NCBI RefSeq assembly: GCF_014145505.1
Contig: NZ_JACIUZ010000043.1
Span: forward strand, 1 to 34,229
Direction of reading: 5' to 3'
DNA from: Limosilactobacillus fastidiosus
GTDB taxonomy: Bacteria; Bacillota; Bacilli; Lactobacillales; Lactobacillaceae
Length of the DNA: 34,229 bases
In this document: positions 22,951 through 32,029 of the stretch, piece by piece
How the letters are laid out: every line of letters starts with the position of its first letter
Numbering within the stretch: position 1 is the stretch's first letter
Notes under the pieces: generated by a model
The model's input: the letters and a program-made list of their open reading frames with translations, nothing else
Told to the model about the DNA's origin: nothing
Databases searched by the model: none
Translations under genes and position numbers: made by a program

Positions 22951-22980
22951 TCGATTTTAGTCTTGTTAGGCTTTTGGAGC

Positions 22981-24072
22981 TTACTCTGTTTTATTTAATT
23001 GCGTCAATAAAATTTTTCCGGTTTCATGATTTCGATAATGATATTGATTTTTTAAGGATGGATTCTGTCCAAGACTTTTAAGAATTTTTTCAATATTCAT
23101 ATTTTTAGAAATCGTGTTTAATAGTAGTGCTAAATCTTTAATTTGTCGACGAGCTTTCCGTGATTTTTGTAACTGCCTTACAAATCGGATGGTATCTAGC
23201 TGTTCAATATCAGTTACTTCAACCGTGTGTAAGTAATCCTGCAAAATACCATTATCGTATGCTTTTAGTGCTTGGTTAACCTTAACTTGCTGCGATAACG
23301 CCATTGTTAAATACTTAAATGCTTCATAGACTTTTTGAGCATTATATTGTTCTAAATCGATTTCCGGGATTATTGTTTGGTCATTATCATTATCGATTGT
23401 TGGAATGCTATTAGCTGCTTTAAAGTGAATCGTCAATTGTTCGGTTAATTGAGCAAGCAGCATCAATATTAGTGCACTATTTACAGAATCTGGATTTTTT
23501 TCGATTGGAACGAATCCATTTTTAAATTCTTCGTTTGGCCAAACTGCTTTACCAGTTTTTAGGTTAATTACATAATTACTTAAGGGATTCCACCCTGGAT
23601 ATTTATTCCAGATTTTCTTGTTTAAACGAATAGAATTAGCAGTCGCACTTGCCTTATCTAACTCTTTCCACCGCCGAATATTCTCATCGGTTAAATCTTT
23701 AATGAATTTGCTCTTAGAGGTACTAAAGAAGAAACGTCCCTCCTTAGTATCAATAGCAATTGCATAGTACTTACCATTATTTAGCTTAATTGGGCAACTA
23801 TAGTTACTATCCTTTGTCTGAGGATCACTAGTCGTAGAAGCCAATTCAATACTTGCATAGTTATCCTTATCTACATCATAAACATAGAAACGTTCAATAT
23901 TTTTACTAGTAAATAAATTCGGATAGTCGCTTACTAGTTTTGGCAAAATAGCCGTTAATTCAGTAATCCTTTCCCATTGGTAGTGATTTTTCTTCTTACG
24001 TGTAAAATGAGATTCTGTTGTCCAATAATAATTATTGCCTTTAATAGATTTATATACTAATTCAACACTCAT
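22981..24072 (-). CDS. Hypothetical protein, 363 residues
   Basis: I do not recognise this protein. It has no signal peptide or membrane segment and is hydrophilic and Lys/Asn-rich. The N-terminal half looks like mixed alpha/beta (RFYVYDVDKDNYASIELAS, GKYYAIAIDTKEGRFFFSTS). The C-terminal half (from about residue 205) is helical and contains QQVKVNQALKAYDNGI and RFVRQLQKSRKARRQIKDLA. ATG 24072 has AAAGGG about 9 nt upstream. It is monocistronic, divergent from tRNA-Pro, and a 22-bp palindrome sits in the shared upstream region. Its place among a recombinase, xerS and a tRNA suggests an accessory gene. Confidence 0.6.
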   Translation of the reverse strand: MSVELVYKSIKGNNYYWTTESHFTRKKKNHYQWERITELTAILPKLVSDYPNLFTSKNIERFYVYDVDKDNYASIELASTTSDPQTKDSNYSCPIKLNNGKYYAIAIDTKEGRFFFSTSKSKFIKDLTDENIRRWKELDKASATANSIRLNKKIWNKYPGWNPLSNYVINLKTGKAVWPNEEFKNGFVPIEKNPDSVNSALILMLLAQLTEQLTIHFKAANSIPTIDNDNDQTIIPEIDLEQYNAQKVYEAFKYLTMALSQQVKVNQALKAYDNGILQDYLHTVEVTDIEQLDTIRFVRQLQKSRKARRQIKDLALLLNTISKNMNIEKILKSLGQNPSLKNQYHYRNHETGKILLTQLNKTE

Positions 24073-24184
24073 TTCTCCATCACCCTTTCCAGAACATCCG
24101 TTTGCAACATAATTTTAACAAATATTGCGCTAGGTGAGTAATAGTATTCAGAAAATCCCCCTCCCCTCACCTTTTTTAAAAAAG

Positions 24185-24206
24185 TACTTTACTAATTAGT
24201 AAAGTA
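24185..24206. promoter_or_regulatory. Perfect 22-bp palindrome overlapping the tRNA-Pro promoter
   Basis: TACTTTACTAA and TTAGTAAAGTA abut as a perfect palindrome. TATAAT (24212-24217) follows at -10 distance for tRNA-Pro, so the palindrome overlaps the -35. It is also upstream of the divergent gene at 24072. Operator-like; the regulator is unknown. Confidence 0.5.
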
Positions 24207-24246
24207 TTTGATATAATAATATGTGTTGTGCGATACAACCCGTCAA

Positions 24247-24320
24247 CGGGAAATAGCTCAGCTTGGTAGAGCACCTGGTTTGGGACCAGGGGGTCGCAGG
24301 TTCGAATCCTGTTTTCCCGA
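24247..24320 (+). tRNA. tRNA-Pro (anticodon TGG)
   Basis: A 74-nt cloverleaf: acceptor CGGGAAA/TTTCCCG, D arm GCTC/GAGC, anticodon arm CCTGG-TTTGGGA-CCAGG, variable GGGTC, T arm GCAGG-TTCGAAT-CCTGT, discriminator A, no CCA. Confidence 0.95.
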
Positions 24321-24331
24321 TAATTATTAAA

Positions 24332-24358
24332 AGTCACCTCGATTGGGTGGCTTTTTTC
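24332..24358 (+). terminator. Terminator after tRNA-Pro
   Basis: AGTCACC (24332-24338) with GGTGGCT (24346-24352), then a T-run. Confidence 0.85.
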
Positions 24359-24399
24359 TTTATAAGAAAATAACAGAATAAAAATCTGGAGTGAATACG

Positions 24400-25467
24400 A
24401 TGGAATCAGACAAATACTTAAAATTAATCCAACAGGAACTAAAACGTCTTCCTAAATACGTTAATGATTATTATTTAGGTACCAATCACGCAGTCACAAC
24501 AACTTACCAGTATTTAACAGAGATTCGCCGCTTCTTTGAATGGCTCCGGCAAAGTGGGCTCAGTGAAGCTAAAACTAATTTAGATCTTTCAACCACTGAA
24601 CTATCAAAACTGCGTCGTAGCGATATTATGCTGTATATTGATTATCTTCGGCACACAAGCAACTCTCAAGGACACTTAAACTCACCAACCTCAATTAATC
24701 GGTCAATCAACGCCCTTCGTTCTCTTTTTAAGTATTTAACTGTAACAGCAGATGTTAACGATGGCGAACCGTACTTCTACCGGAATGTTATGCTTAAGAT
24801 TGACTCTTTAAATGATACGAAAACCTTAAATTACCGGGCACATACTCTTGCCTCCCACATGTATCGTGGACAAATGAAGTTTGATTTTATTGAATTTATC
24901 AAAAATAAGTACCCTAAGATGTGTGATAAACGTGCTCTTCCAGCTTATAAAGAAAATGCTGAACGAGATATCGCCATTATCACTTTGATTCTTGGGACAG
25001 GTGTTCGGGTTTCAGAAGCTGCCAATACCGATCTAGGTGATCTTAACCTAAAGCAGCACCTGCTTGATGTTATTCGCAAAGGTGGACAAAAAGATTCAGT
25101 GCCAATTGCACCATGGGCAATTCAATATATCAAAAATTACCTAGAAATCCGGGCCAAACGTTATCACGCCCTAAAAAAGGATACCGCTCTCTTCTTAACC
25201 GTATATCACGGTGAAACTCGACGAATGACAGCAAACGCAATTGAAAAAATGGTTAAGAAATACTCAACTGCCTTTGGTCACCCATTAACACCCCATAAAC
25301 TTCGCCATACTCTCGCTTCTGAAATGTACAACGTTACAAAGGATCAGGTTTTGGTTGCCCAACAACTTGGCCAAAAAGGAACCTCTGCAACCGACCTTTA
25401 TACTCACGTTGATCAAAAGAAACAACGAGCGGCCCTTGATGAAATTAGTAATCATCCAGAAAAGTAA
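24400..25467 (+). CDS. xerS: Tyrosine recombinase XerS
   Basis: 355 residues, the XerS length (about 356). The N-terminal core-binding domain (YLGTNHAVTTTYQYLTEIRRFFEWL, SINRSINALRSLFKYLT) is followed by the catalytic domain: Arg in LGTGVRVSEAANT, Lys in VIRKGGQKDSVPI, HKLRHTLASEMY (His-x-x-Arg), LGQKGTSAT in the second His region and nucleophile Tyr in DLYTHVD. XerS alone resolves chromosome dimers at a difSL site, in place of XerC/XerD. The start is ATG 24400, with TGGAG 8 nt upstream; the GTG at 24391 overlaps that site. It follows tRNA-Pro and is monocistronic. Confidence 0.92.
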   Translation: MESDKYLKLIQQELKRLPKYVNDYYLGTNHAVTTTYQYLTEIRRFFEWLRQSGLSEAKTNLDLSTTELSKLRRSDIMLYIDYLRHTSNSQGHLNSPTSINRSINALRSLFKYLTVTADVNDGEPYFYRNVMLKIDSLNDTKTLNYRAHTLASHMYRGQMKFDFIEFIKNKYPKMCDKRALPAYKENAERDIAIITLILGTGVRVSEAANTDLGDLNLKQHLLDVIRKGGQKDSVPIAPWAIQYIKNYLEIRAKRYHALKKDTALFLTVYHGETRRMTANAIEKMVKKYSTAFGHPLTPHKLRHTLASEMYNVTKDQVLVAQQLGQKGTSATDLYTHVDQKKQRAALDEISNHPEK

Positions 25468-25549
25468 GGAAGATGTTGGCGGCCTATGAAAAGACTGCTA
25501 AAATAGAGTTTGAATATAATAAACTAAAGGCTTAGGTGAGATTTAAAAG

Positions 25550-26902
25550 ATGAATGGATTAATGAATTCATATTGGTTTCAACTGATAGTTATCATTTTG
25601 ATTTTATTGCTAGCAGCCCTCTTTACGCTGCTTGAATACTCTGTTGTTAAGGTTCGACCGAGCGAACTAAAGGAACTTCAACAAACGAAAAAGGTTAAGC
25701 GCGCCGAGCATATGGTTAATAACCTAAACGAATACCTTTCTACAGCTCAGGTGGGGGTTACAATGACGTCACTGGTATTAGGGTGGATTGGTGATGAATT
25801 TATTACTAACCTCCTATTGAAAATCATGGTTATTCCAGATGACGTTCGGGAAGTAATTGCTCCTATTTGTGGTGTTTTAATTTTTACGTTTTTCCATGCT
25901 GTATTTACCGATTTAGTTCCCAAAAACATGGCAATTGACCGTCCAGTTCCGATTTTAATGGCAATTGTTCACCCTATTCAATTTTTCCACACAATCTTTT
26001 ACCCATTCGTATGGTTATTCGCGGTGGTAGCCGCCCAAATTACTAAATTACTTGGGTATAATGTTCAACCAGAAGAAGATACTTATTCTCAAAATGAAAT
26101 CATGACCCTTTCCCAGCAGTCAGAAAAAGCCGGTGAAATGGACAAAGAAGATGTTATCTTCATGCAACGGGCTTTTGAAATGAACGATAAGGTTGCGGAA
26201 GATATCATGGTTGACCGAACCCAACTGGCTGTTATCGATATTACCGCGTCAATTGCTGATGCTGCACAACTATACTTTGAAAAGAAATTTACCCGGTTCC
26301 CTGTTGTTGCAAACAACGATAAGGATCACATTCTTGGATATGTCTTTGCTTATGATATTATGCGGCAAAACCAAATCAATCCTCAGCAATCAATTCGGAC
26401 AATTATGCGGAAGATTCCAATTGTTTATGAAAATGAACAAATTACCAAGGTCCTTCAAGAAATGATTAAAAAGCAGGTTCCAATTGTTGTTGTTCAGGAT
26501 GAATATGGTGGTACCTCAGGAATCATTACTGATAAGGATATTTACGAAGAACTCTTTGGAACTGTCGGTGAAGAAATTGACCATGCAACTTCTGATATGA
26601 TTGAAAAGAAGGATCCTGATAGTAAAGGTAACCCAACATATGAGGTTTCAGGCAAAATGCCTCTTGATGACTTTGAACGGTATTTCCATACCAAGATCGA
26701 ACAATTTGAAAACTCAGAAGTAACAACCCTTACTGGTTTCTTCCTTGAGCGTCAATATGACTTAAAGGTTGGCCAACCAATTAGAGTTGATAACTTCTCC
26801 TTCATTCCGCTTGATTTACAAAATGCTTACGTAAATAAATTTAAGGTCATTTACATCAAACCGAAGAAAAATAAGGATCAATCTAAACAAGATGACAAAT
26901 AA
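25550..26902 (+). CDS. CNNM/CorC-type transporter (hemolysin family: DUF21, CBS pair, CorC_HlyC)
   Basis: 450 residues. The DUF21/CNNM membrane domain (about 1-190) has several helices and AQVGVTMTSLVLGWIGDEFI plus FTDLVPKNMAIDRP. Two CBS domains (about 205-330; EDIMVDRTQLAVID, VPIVVVQDEYGGTSGIITDKDI) and a C-terminal CorC_HlyC domain (about 350-440; YEVSGKMPLDDFERYF, TLTGFFLERQ) complete the standard architecture. These proteins are linked to magnesium or cobalt efflux; the old hemolysin name is not functional evidence. Translation starts at ATG 25550 after a poor Shine-Dalgarno. It is monocistronic, ending at a strong hairpin. Confidence 0.92.
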   Translation: MNGLMNSYWFQLIVIILILLLAALFTLLEYSVVKVRPSELKELQQTKKVKRAEHMVNNLNEYLSTAQVGVTMTSLVLGWIGDEFITNLLLKIMVIPDDVREVIAPICGVLIFTFFHAVFTDLVPKNMAIDRPVPILMAIVHPIQFFHTIFYPFVWLFAVVAAQITKLLGYNVQPEEDTYSQNEIMTLSQQSEKAGEMDKEDVIFMQRAFEMNDKVAEDIMVDRTQLAVIDITASIADAAQLYFEKKFTRFPVVANNDKDHILGYVFAYDIMRQNQINPQQSIRTIMRKIPIVYENEQITKVLQEMIKKQVPIVVVQDEYGGTSGIITDKDIYEELFGTVGEEIDHATSDMIEKKDPDSKGNPTYEVSGKMPLDDFERYFHTKIEQFENSEVTTLTGFFLERQYDLKVGQPIRVDNFSFIPLDLQNAYVNKFKVIYIKPKKNKDQSKQDDK

Positions 26903-26905
26903 ATA

Positions 26906-26957
26906 AAAACAAGTAGAGGATAATTGAACAAATCAATTATCCTCTACTTGTTTTTAC
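26906..26957. terminator. Bidirectional terminator
   Basis: AACAAGTAGAGGATAATTG and CAATTATCCTCTACTTGTT form a perfect stem around AACAAAT, with A- and T-tracts outside. It serves the CNNM gene and partly the convergent hydrolase. Confidence 0.9.
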
Positions 26958-27012
26958 TTTTTAAATTTGAAAAATACAATAATAAAAAGACCGGTCTCTT
27001 TATTAATTTCAT

Positions 27013-27873
27013 TTACTTTTTTCGTTGCCACAAGAACTTAATCAAAGCCTGATTAACTTGCTTATTATCATGAAGCTTTGAATGTTGAGCGTTTTTACCA
27101 GTCACTTTTAATTCGGTATAAGATTTAGCACGAGATGCGACTAAGTACTGAAGTGACCGTGATGAAGCATTAGTAACTCGTCCATCTGTATGGTTCCCAA
27201 TATCACCATAGATATTAAGGACAGCCACTTGTCCCTTTGGATAAGCTTTACGGGCCGCAGTCATCTGTTTATACGTTGCATTCATATAGTTAGGTTTCCC
27301 AGCAGAATTCAACTTCATTCCCGCAGGTTGTGCAATATCTTCAGGAATACCAGCTAGCGTTAAGCCACCAAAATGACCAGCAATATCAACTTGCTTTTCA
27401 AGCTTTGGCATCTCTTTATTTTGCCCATTGCGAAGCATGTAGTAAATAATCGAAATATTACCTAGTGAGTGACCAACCATGTTGATCTTATTAACGCCAT
27501 AGCGTTCTTTAAGCATCTTAACGACGTTGGTGGCATATTCCCCATGTTTGTTAAAGTCTAATTGCCGATTATTTTCATAGTTAACTTCAACGATCGGATT
27601 AATCGCTCCCCGATGCATATTACCATGAAGCGTAACTTTACCATTATTAGTAACGTCTGCTCGAATAACCGTATTTGTTACTCCAGCACGTTTAGCCGCA
27701 TTAACCATTCCTGTTTCAGCACGGTAACTGCTTCCGCCGCCATGGAAAAAGAGCGTTGCAGTAGTTGAATGAACGAATCGGTTGTTTTTCTGGGTACGAT
27801 AAACTGCTCCACCAATAATTGCCGCTAAGACAACCAGAATCGCAAGAGCCGTTCCAACTGAACTTTTCTTCAT
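27013..27873 (-). CDS. DUF915-type alpha/beta hydrolase
   Basis: 286 residues with an N-terminal membrane anchor or signal (GTALAILVVLAAIIGGAVY). Core motifs are FFHGGGSSYRAE, nucleophile elbow VGHSLGN (Ser near 144), acid region NIYGDIGNHTDG and the catalytic-His region AQHSKLHDN. It is an extracellular lipase/esterase-type fold with an unknown substrate. The start ATG (27873) overlaps the stop of the 92-residue gene by one base (TAATG), so the two are translationally coupled. It is clearly paralogous to the gene at 29488. Confidence 0.85.
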   Translation of the reverse strand: MKKSSVGTALAILVVLAAIIGGAVYRTQKNNRFVHSTTATLFFHGGGSSYRAETGMVNAAKRAGVTNTVIRADVTNNGKVTLHGNMHRGAINPIVEVNYENNRQLDFNKHGEYATNVVKMLKERYGVNKINMVGHSLGNISIIYYMLRNGQNKEMPKLEKQVDIAGHFGGLTLAGIPEDIAQPAGMKLNSAGKPNYMNATYKQMTAARKAYPKGQVAVLNIYGDIGNHTDGRVTNASSRSLQYLVASRAKSYTELKVTGKNAQHSKLHDNKQVNQALIKFLWQRKK

Positions 27874-28151
27874 TATTTAATATAACCTCTTTTCGTAAAT
27901 GCGGAGCTTAGAAGCTTTGCCTGAACAGTTTCAAGTTGATCATCATCATTAATATGCCTATTAACAAGCCGTTCATTAGCTTGGATATCCAACACCAAAA
28001 AATCGTGGATCATCGAAACCTTCATTCCCGCATGACGGAGGTGCTGAATTGTCATTGTAATTGCTAACTCTTCAACCTTTGCGGCTGATAAAGATGCTGG
28101 CGCAACTTCAACAACACCCTGATAATAGCCAGTCATAAATACTTTATTCAT
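27873..28151 (-). CDS. Hypothetical 92-residue protein coupled to the DUF915-type hydrolase
   Basis: MNKVFMTGYYQGVVEVAPAS opens a soluble protein with a mixed alpha/beta pattern. I do not recognise the family. GGAAGGTG lies upstream of ATG 28151. Its stop overlaps the hydrolase start (TAATG), so the pair is expressed together. No signal peptide is seen, so it is cytosolic while its partner is outside or at the membrane. Confidence 0.65.
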   Translation of the reverse strand: MNKVFMTGYYQGVVEVAPASLSAAKVEELAITMTIQHLRHAGMKVSMIHDFLVLDIQANERLVNRHINDDDQLETVQAKLLSSAFTKRGYIK

Positions 28152-28512
28152 CAGTCAACACCTTCCCTATTATTTTCAATATTAATTATATGCTTCATTT
28201 TCAGGAGCGACAAGAAAAATATATCGTTAGTTTACACCGAATGATAATTATGTAAACTACTTTAAGCATCGAACTTATTTTCACTATCAATCCACAACAA
28301 GCAAGTATGGGAAAATAATATTTTCCGTTAATCCACGACATTCTATATCTCCTACTAGGTTATGTTGATAATGTTGTATTCTCACGTACCAATCAAGAAT
28401 TTTCAAGATTTAAAATGAAAAGAGGCTGGAGATAACTTACCAACCTCAGATTATTTAATTGCTTCCTCATACAAGGGTACTTCGGCATTGATGGATACCT
28501 GTATGAGGCGAT
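28152..28512. other. Intergenic region, 361 bp
   Basis: It holds an 8-bp inverted repeat (AGTTTACA 28229-28236 with TGTAAACT 28251-28258), an AT-rich palindrome (28310-28326) and a strong hairpin without a T-run at 28465-28508 (CCTCATACA...TGTATGAGG), which probably ends the reductase mRNA on the minus strand. No gene is seen. Confidence 0.5.
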
Positions 28513-29376
28513 TTACATTTTACCACCGTATACAGGAAAAACATCGGCATCCCCATAATCCAGTGGCTTTACTCGCCGCAAGAGATCCATATCTTCTTCA
28601 GAGATTTCAAAATTAATCTCCGTATTCTCTTTCATATGGTACGGATTAGCTGTTTTAGGCAAGACAATCATTCCTAGTTGCCAGTCATAACGAATACACA
28701 ACTGCGGTACAGAAACATGGTACTTCTTAGCAACCTTTTCGATTACCGGGTTATCTAGTGCCGCTCCATGAGCAACTGGTGAATAAGCTTCAACCGCAAT
28801 TTGATGTTTCCGTGCAAAGTCGAGCAAATTAAATGGTGTGTGTCCAATATGAGCTAAAACCTGGTCGACTGCTGGGATAGTATTACTATTCTTAATAATA
28901 TTTTCTAAGTCTGATTGATTAAAATTAGAAACACCAATTGTCCGAATCTTTCCTTCGCTTACTGCATCTTCCATTGCTTGCCAAGCAGCTAAATTTCCTT
29001 CTAAATAACGATTATCAGATTGATTAACTTCTTTCCATGGCTGTGGGCTATGGATGACCATCATGTCAATATAATCAAGCCCCATTTTTTTAAGCGTTTC
29101 ATCGATTGACTTCTTGGTTGTCGCATAATCTTTATGTTCAGCAGCCACTTTAGAAGTAACAAACATCTGATTGCGAGGAAGATTGGCAGTTCGTACCCCC
29201 TCACCCACGCCACGCTCATTTCCATAAGCTTGTGCTGTATCAATATGGCGGTAACCGAGTTTAATTGCTGTCCGAACCGCATCAGCGACTTTATGATCAT
29301 CAATCATCCACGTTCCTAGTGCAAACCGAGGGATTTTTATACCGCTGTTTAACGTGATGGTTTCGTCTAAAATCAT
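28513..29376 (-). CDS. Aldo/keto reductase
   Basis: 287 residues, an AKR barrel of the AKR5-like group. The catalytic tetrad is visible: Asp in GYRHIDTAQAYGNE, Tyr in the same block, Lys in FVTSKVA and His in DMMVIHSPQP. GVSNFNQSDLENII and the late LPKTANPYHMKENTEI bind NADPH. It reduces aldehydes or ketones with NADPH in the cytosol; the substrate is open. ATG 29376 has a GGAGG site. It stands between two paralogous hydrolases on the same strand. Confidence 0.92.
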   Translation of the reverse strand: MILDETITLNSGIKIPRFALGTWMIDDHKVADAVRTAIKLGYRHIDTAQAYGNERGVGEGVRTANLPRNQMFVTSKVAAEHKDYATTKKSIDETLKKMGLDYIDMMVIHSPQPWKEVNQSDNRYLEGNLAAWQAMEDAVSEGKIRTIGVSNFNQSDLENIIKNSNTIPAVDQVLAHIGHTPFNLLDFARKHQIAVEAYSPVAHGAALDNPVIEKVAKKYHVSVPQLCIRYDWQLGMIVLPKTANPYHMKENTEINFEISEEDMDLLRRVKPLDYGDADVFPVYGGKM

Positions 29377-29487
29377 TTTCCTCCGTCCTTTCTTTTTGAC
29401 ATTCCTGTTATAAATTATTGTCGTTTCTTTTTAAGGGAATGTAAAACATAATGCCTTACAAATGAAGCTTTAACTTCTCATAATTTC

Positions 29488-30348
29488 TTACTTTTTCCAA
29501 AGAAAATTAATTATGAGATGGTTTACTTGCGAGTTATTATGTAACCTACTATGCTGGGCTTTTTTACCATGAATTTCAACTTCATGATATGACTTTGCCC
29601 GTCCAGCAACTAAATACTTTAACGATTTGGCTGAATTAACAGGAACGTCTTCATCTGAATGACTGCCATCACCAATATCACCATAAATATTAAGGACAGC
29701 AGTATTACGAGGAAAAGTTTGTCGGAGATTTAATAATTCCTTATAAGAAGAATCCATTTTATCTGGTTTACCCGTTTGCTCATCAATCTTTGCATCTTTA
29801 ACGTTTTTTTGACCAACTAAGCCATTATAATGTCCAGCAATCGCAACTAGGTGGTCAACATTGGGAAGACGCTTATTGTTTACGTTATCGTTAATGTAAT
29901 TGATAATTTCCAGATTTCCCATCGAATGGCCGACTAAGTTAATCCGCTGATAGTGATGTTGCTTCTGTAGGGCAAGAATAACGTTCTTAACGTAATTAGC
30001 ACCATGGTGATAACCTTGAGTATAGTTGTCTTGGTAGCCAGCAAGTTTGTTATCTTCTAGGTTAACTTCCACGATGGGGTTAACCGCGTTCTTTGGAATT
30101 TGGTGGTTAAAAGTAACTCTACCCTTTTTATCAACATTTGCTCGGACGATCGTTTTAGTAACCCCTGCGTTTCGTGCTGCGTTTGCCATTGCTTCTTCAG
30201 CATGGGAACTGCTTCCCCAGCCATGGACAAAAATCGTTGGCGTGTTAGCTTGAACATAGTGAGTTACTGCATGAGCACGTTGGTTAAAACTAATCATCCC
30301 TAATAAAAGAACAATTATCCCTAGCAAATAACTAAAATACCTTTTCAT
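29488..30348 (-). CDS. DUF915-type alpha/beta hydrolase (paralogue)
   Basis: 286 residues with a signal peptide (YLLGIIVLLLGMISFNQRAHA). FVHGWGSSSHAEEAM, VGHSMGN (nucleophile Ser near 141), NIYGDIGDGSHSDEDVPVNSA and AQHSRLHNNSQVNHLIINFLW mark the same family as 27013, with near-identical C-terminal blocks. It is probably secreted. AGGAGAAATAA precedes ATG 30348. It is downstream of the acetyltransferase gene, 57 nt away, on the same strand. Confidence 0.85.
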   Translation of the reverse strand: MKRYFSYLLGIIVLLLGMISFNQRAHAVTHYVQANTPTIFVHGWGSSSHAEEAMANAARNAGVTKTIVRANVDKKGRVTFNHQIPKNAVNPIVEVNLEDNKLAGYQDNYTQGYHHGANYVKNVILALQKQHHYQRINLVGHSMGNLEIINYINDNVNNKRLPNVDHLVAIAGHYNGLVGQKNVKDAKIDEQTGKPDKMDSSYKELLNLRQTFPRNTAVLNIYGDIGDGSHSDEDVPVNSAKSLKYLVAGRAKSYHEVEIHGKKAQHSRLHNNSQVNHLIINFLWKK

Positions 30349-30405
30349 TTATTTCTCCTTTTTAAAGGCGTCTTGAAAGAAGGGAATCTTATCAACCATG
30401 AGATC

Positions 30406-30936
30406 TTAATCCTCTCCAATCTTCTTAATTCCTTTTGCTGGAACTCCCGCAACTACCATATTATCTGGGACATTTTTAGTAACTACCGCCCCTGCAGCAA
30501 CAACGGCATTCTTACCTACTGTTACACCAGGAAGAATAGTTGCGTTAGCTCCAATCCAAGCATTCTCCTTAATCCTGACGGGTTTTAGTTCCAGTCCGCG
30601 ACGTTTTGCTGGATTAAGGGGATGATTTACCGAAATTATCGTCACGTTGGGAGCAATTAAAACTTTATCTTCAATGACAATTCCCCCAAGATCAGTAAAC
30701 ATGGCTCCACTATTAATAAAAACTTCCTTACCAATTTTTAGGTTAGCCCCATAATCACTCCTGATTGGCAAGCGAATTTCTACTGAGGAATCCAGTTGAT
30801 GCCCAGTAATGTTACTAATAACTTGGCGAATTTCAGCTTGTGATGCTGGCCGACTATTTAACTCTTGGAAGAGCTCCTGATTTTTTAAGGCTATTCTTGT
30901 TATTTCTTTTAGTTCATTTTTATTTAATTGATTCAT
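30406..30936 (-). CDS. Sugar O-acetyltransferase (maltose/galactoside acetyltransferase family)
   Basis: 176 residues. An N-terminal maltose-acetyltransferase-like helical part is followed by left-handed beta-helix hexapeptide repeats ([62 protein letters not shown]). The His of ISVNHPL is the catalytic base. It transfers acetyl from acetyl-CoA to sugars in the cytosol. AGGAGGAT is upstream of ATG 30936. It is divergent from the LysR gene, which may control it. Confidence 0.9.
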   Translation of the reverse strand: MNQLNKNELKEITRIALKNQELFQELNSRPASQAEIRQVISNITGHQLDSSVEIRLPIRSDYGANLKIGKEVFINSGAMFTDLGGIVIEDKVLIAPNVTIISVNHPLNPAKRRGLELKPVRIKENAWIGANATILPGVTVGKNAVVAAGAVVTKNVPDNMVVAGVPAKGIKKIGED

Positions 30937-31056
30937 GAATATCCTCCTTTATCATAAAAATTATTGTTTATATTCTAAGGGCTTTTTATAATAATGTTAA
31001 ATACCTATATTTGATGAATTACTATTACTAAAAAGCATAGAATGGGAGAGATAAAA

Positions 31057-31926
31057 ATGGAAGTTAGGGTACTCAGATACTTTATTGAAGTTGTTAATGA
31101 AGGAAATATTTCAAATGCCGCTAAACACCTTCATATCTCTCAACCAACATTATCTCGACAATTAATGAATTTAGAAGACGAACTCGGAATTACCCTCTTT
31201 GAACGTGGACACCAGCAAATTAAGTTAACCCAGCAAGGGTATTATTTATACGATCATGCACAAGAAATTACGAGACTAGTGGATAAAACAGAAAATAACC
31301 TCAAATCACAAAAGTTAATCAGTGGAACGCTGGAAATTGGTGCCGGCGAAAGTATTGCTCTTCAAGATATTATGAGTGTAGTTGCTAAAATTATCCGGAA
31401 GTACTCGACTGTTAAAATAAACTTAGTAAGTGGTGACAGCAATTTCATTTGCCAACGTTTAAACGATGGTTCCCTTGATTTTGGAATTGTGATGGGCAAA
31501 GAGAAGTTGAATGATTACTATTCGATTAACCTAAGTGAAAAGAATATCTGGGGAGTTCTCGTCCGCCAAGATCTTCCACTGGCATGTAAAGAAGTAATCA
31601 CCCCAGATGATCTTATTGGTACCCCAATTATTATCTCTTCACAGTCAAAGTATCAGGATACTTTCCGTGACTGGGCTGGAAGTAAAATTGATCAGTTTAA
31701 TATCATTGGTGAGTATAATTTAATTTTTAATGCTCGCCTTCTTACTGAAACTGGCGCTTGTATTGCATTAACCTATCAAGATCTAATAAATACTACTGGT
31801 ACTAATCTTGTTTTTCGCCCTCTGACACCAGTAGTAGCTGATCAAAACAACCTAATTTGGAATAAGAACAGACAATTATCAAATGTTGCCCAAATTTTCT
31901 TAGACTTGATTAAAACAAATCACTAG
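31057..31926 (+). CDS. LysR-family transcriptional regulator
   Basis: 289 residues, the standard LTTR length. The winged helix-turn-helix MEVRVLRYFIEVVNEGNISNAAKHLHISQPTLSRQLMNLEDELG (1-44) is canonical, and a LysR substrate-binding domain follows from about residue 88. Start ATG 31057 has GGGAGAG about 8 nt upstream; ATG 31042 lacks one. The gene is divergent from the acetyltransferase (about 120 bp between starts) and parallel to the CMD-like gene. It probably regulates one or both; the inducer is unknown. Confidence 0.92.
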   Translation: MEVRVLRYFIEVVNEGNISNAAKHLHISQPTLSRQLMNLEDELGITLFERGHQQIKLTQQGYYLYDHAQEITRLVDKTENNLKSQKLISGTLEIGAGESIALQDIMSVVAKIIRKYSTVKINLVSGDSNFICQRLNDGSLDFGIVMGKEKLNDYYSINLSEKNIWGVLVRQDLPLACKEVITPDDLIGTPIIISSQSKYQDTFRDWAGSKIDQFNIIGEYNLIFNARLLTETGACIALTYQDLINTTGTNLVFRPLTPVVADQNNLIWNKNRQLSNVAQIFLDLIKTNH

Positions 31927-32029
31927 GTCTGCTTTGTCATTCACTTTTTGCATTAATATCTACTTAATATTGGTATTTCATCTTTTCTTCATCTGGCCTT
32001 ATAGTAATGATAAGAAAGGATGATTTTTA

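Noticed and set aside
24100-24399. difSL site immediately upstream of xerS
   Set aside because: The only strong repeat there is a contiguous 22-bp palindrome without a spacer, which does not fit the dif layout; the 11-6-11 repeat at 22892 fits better.
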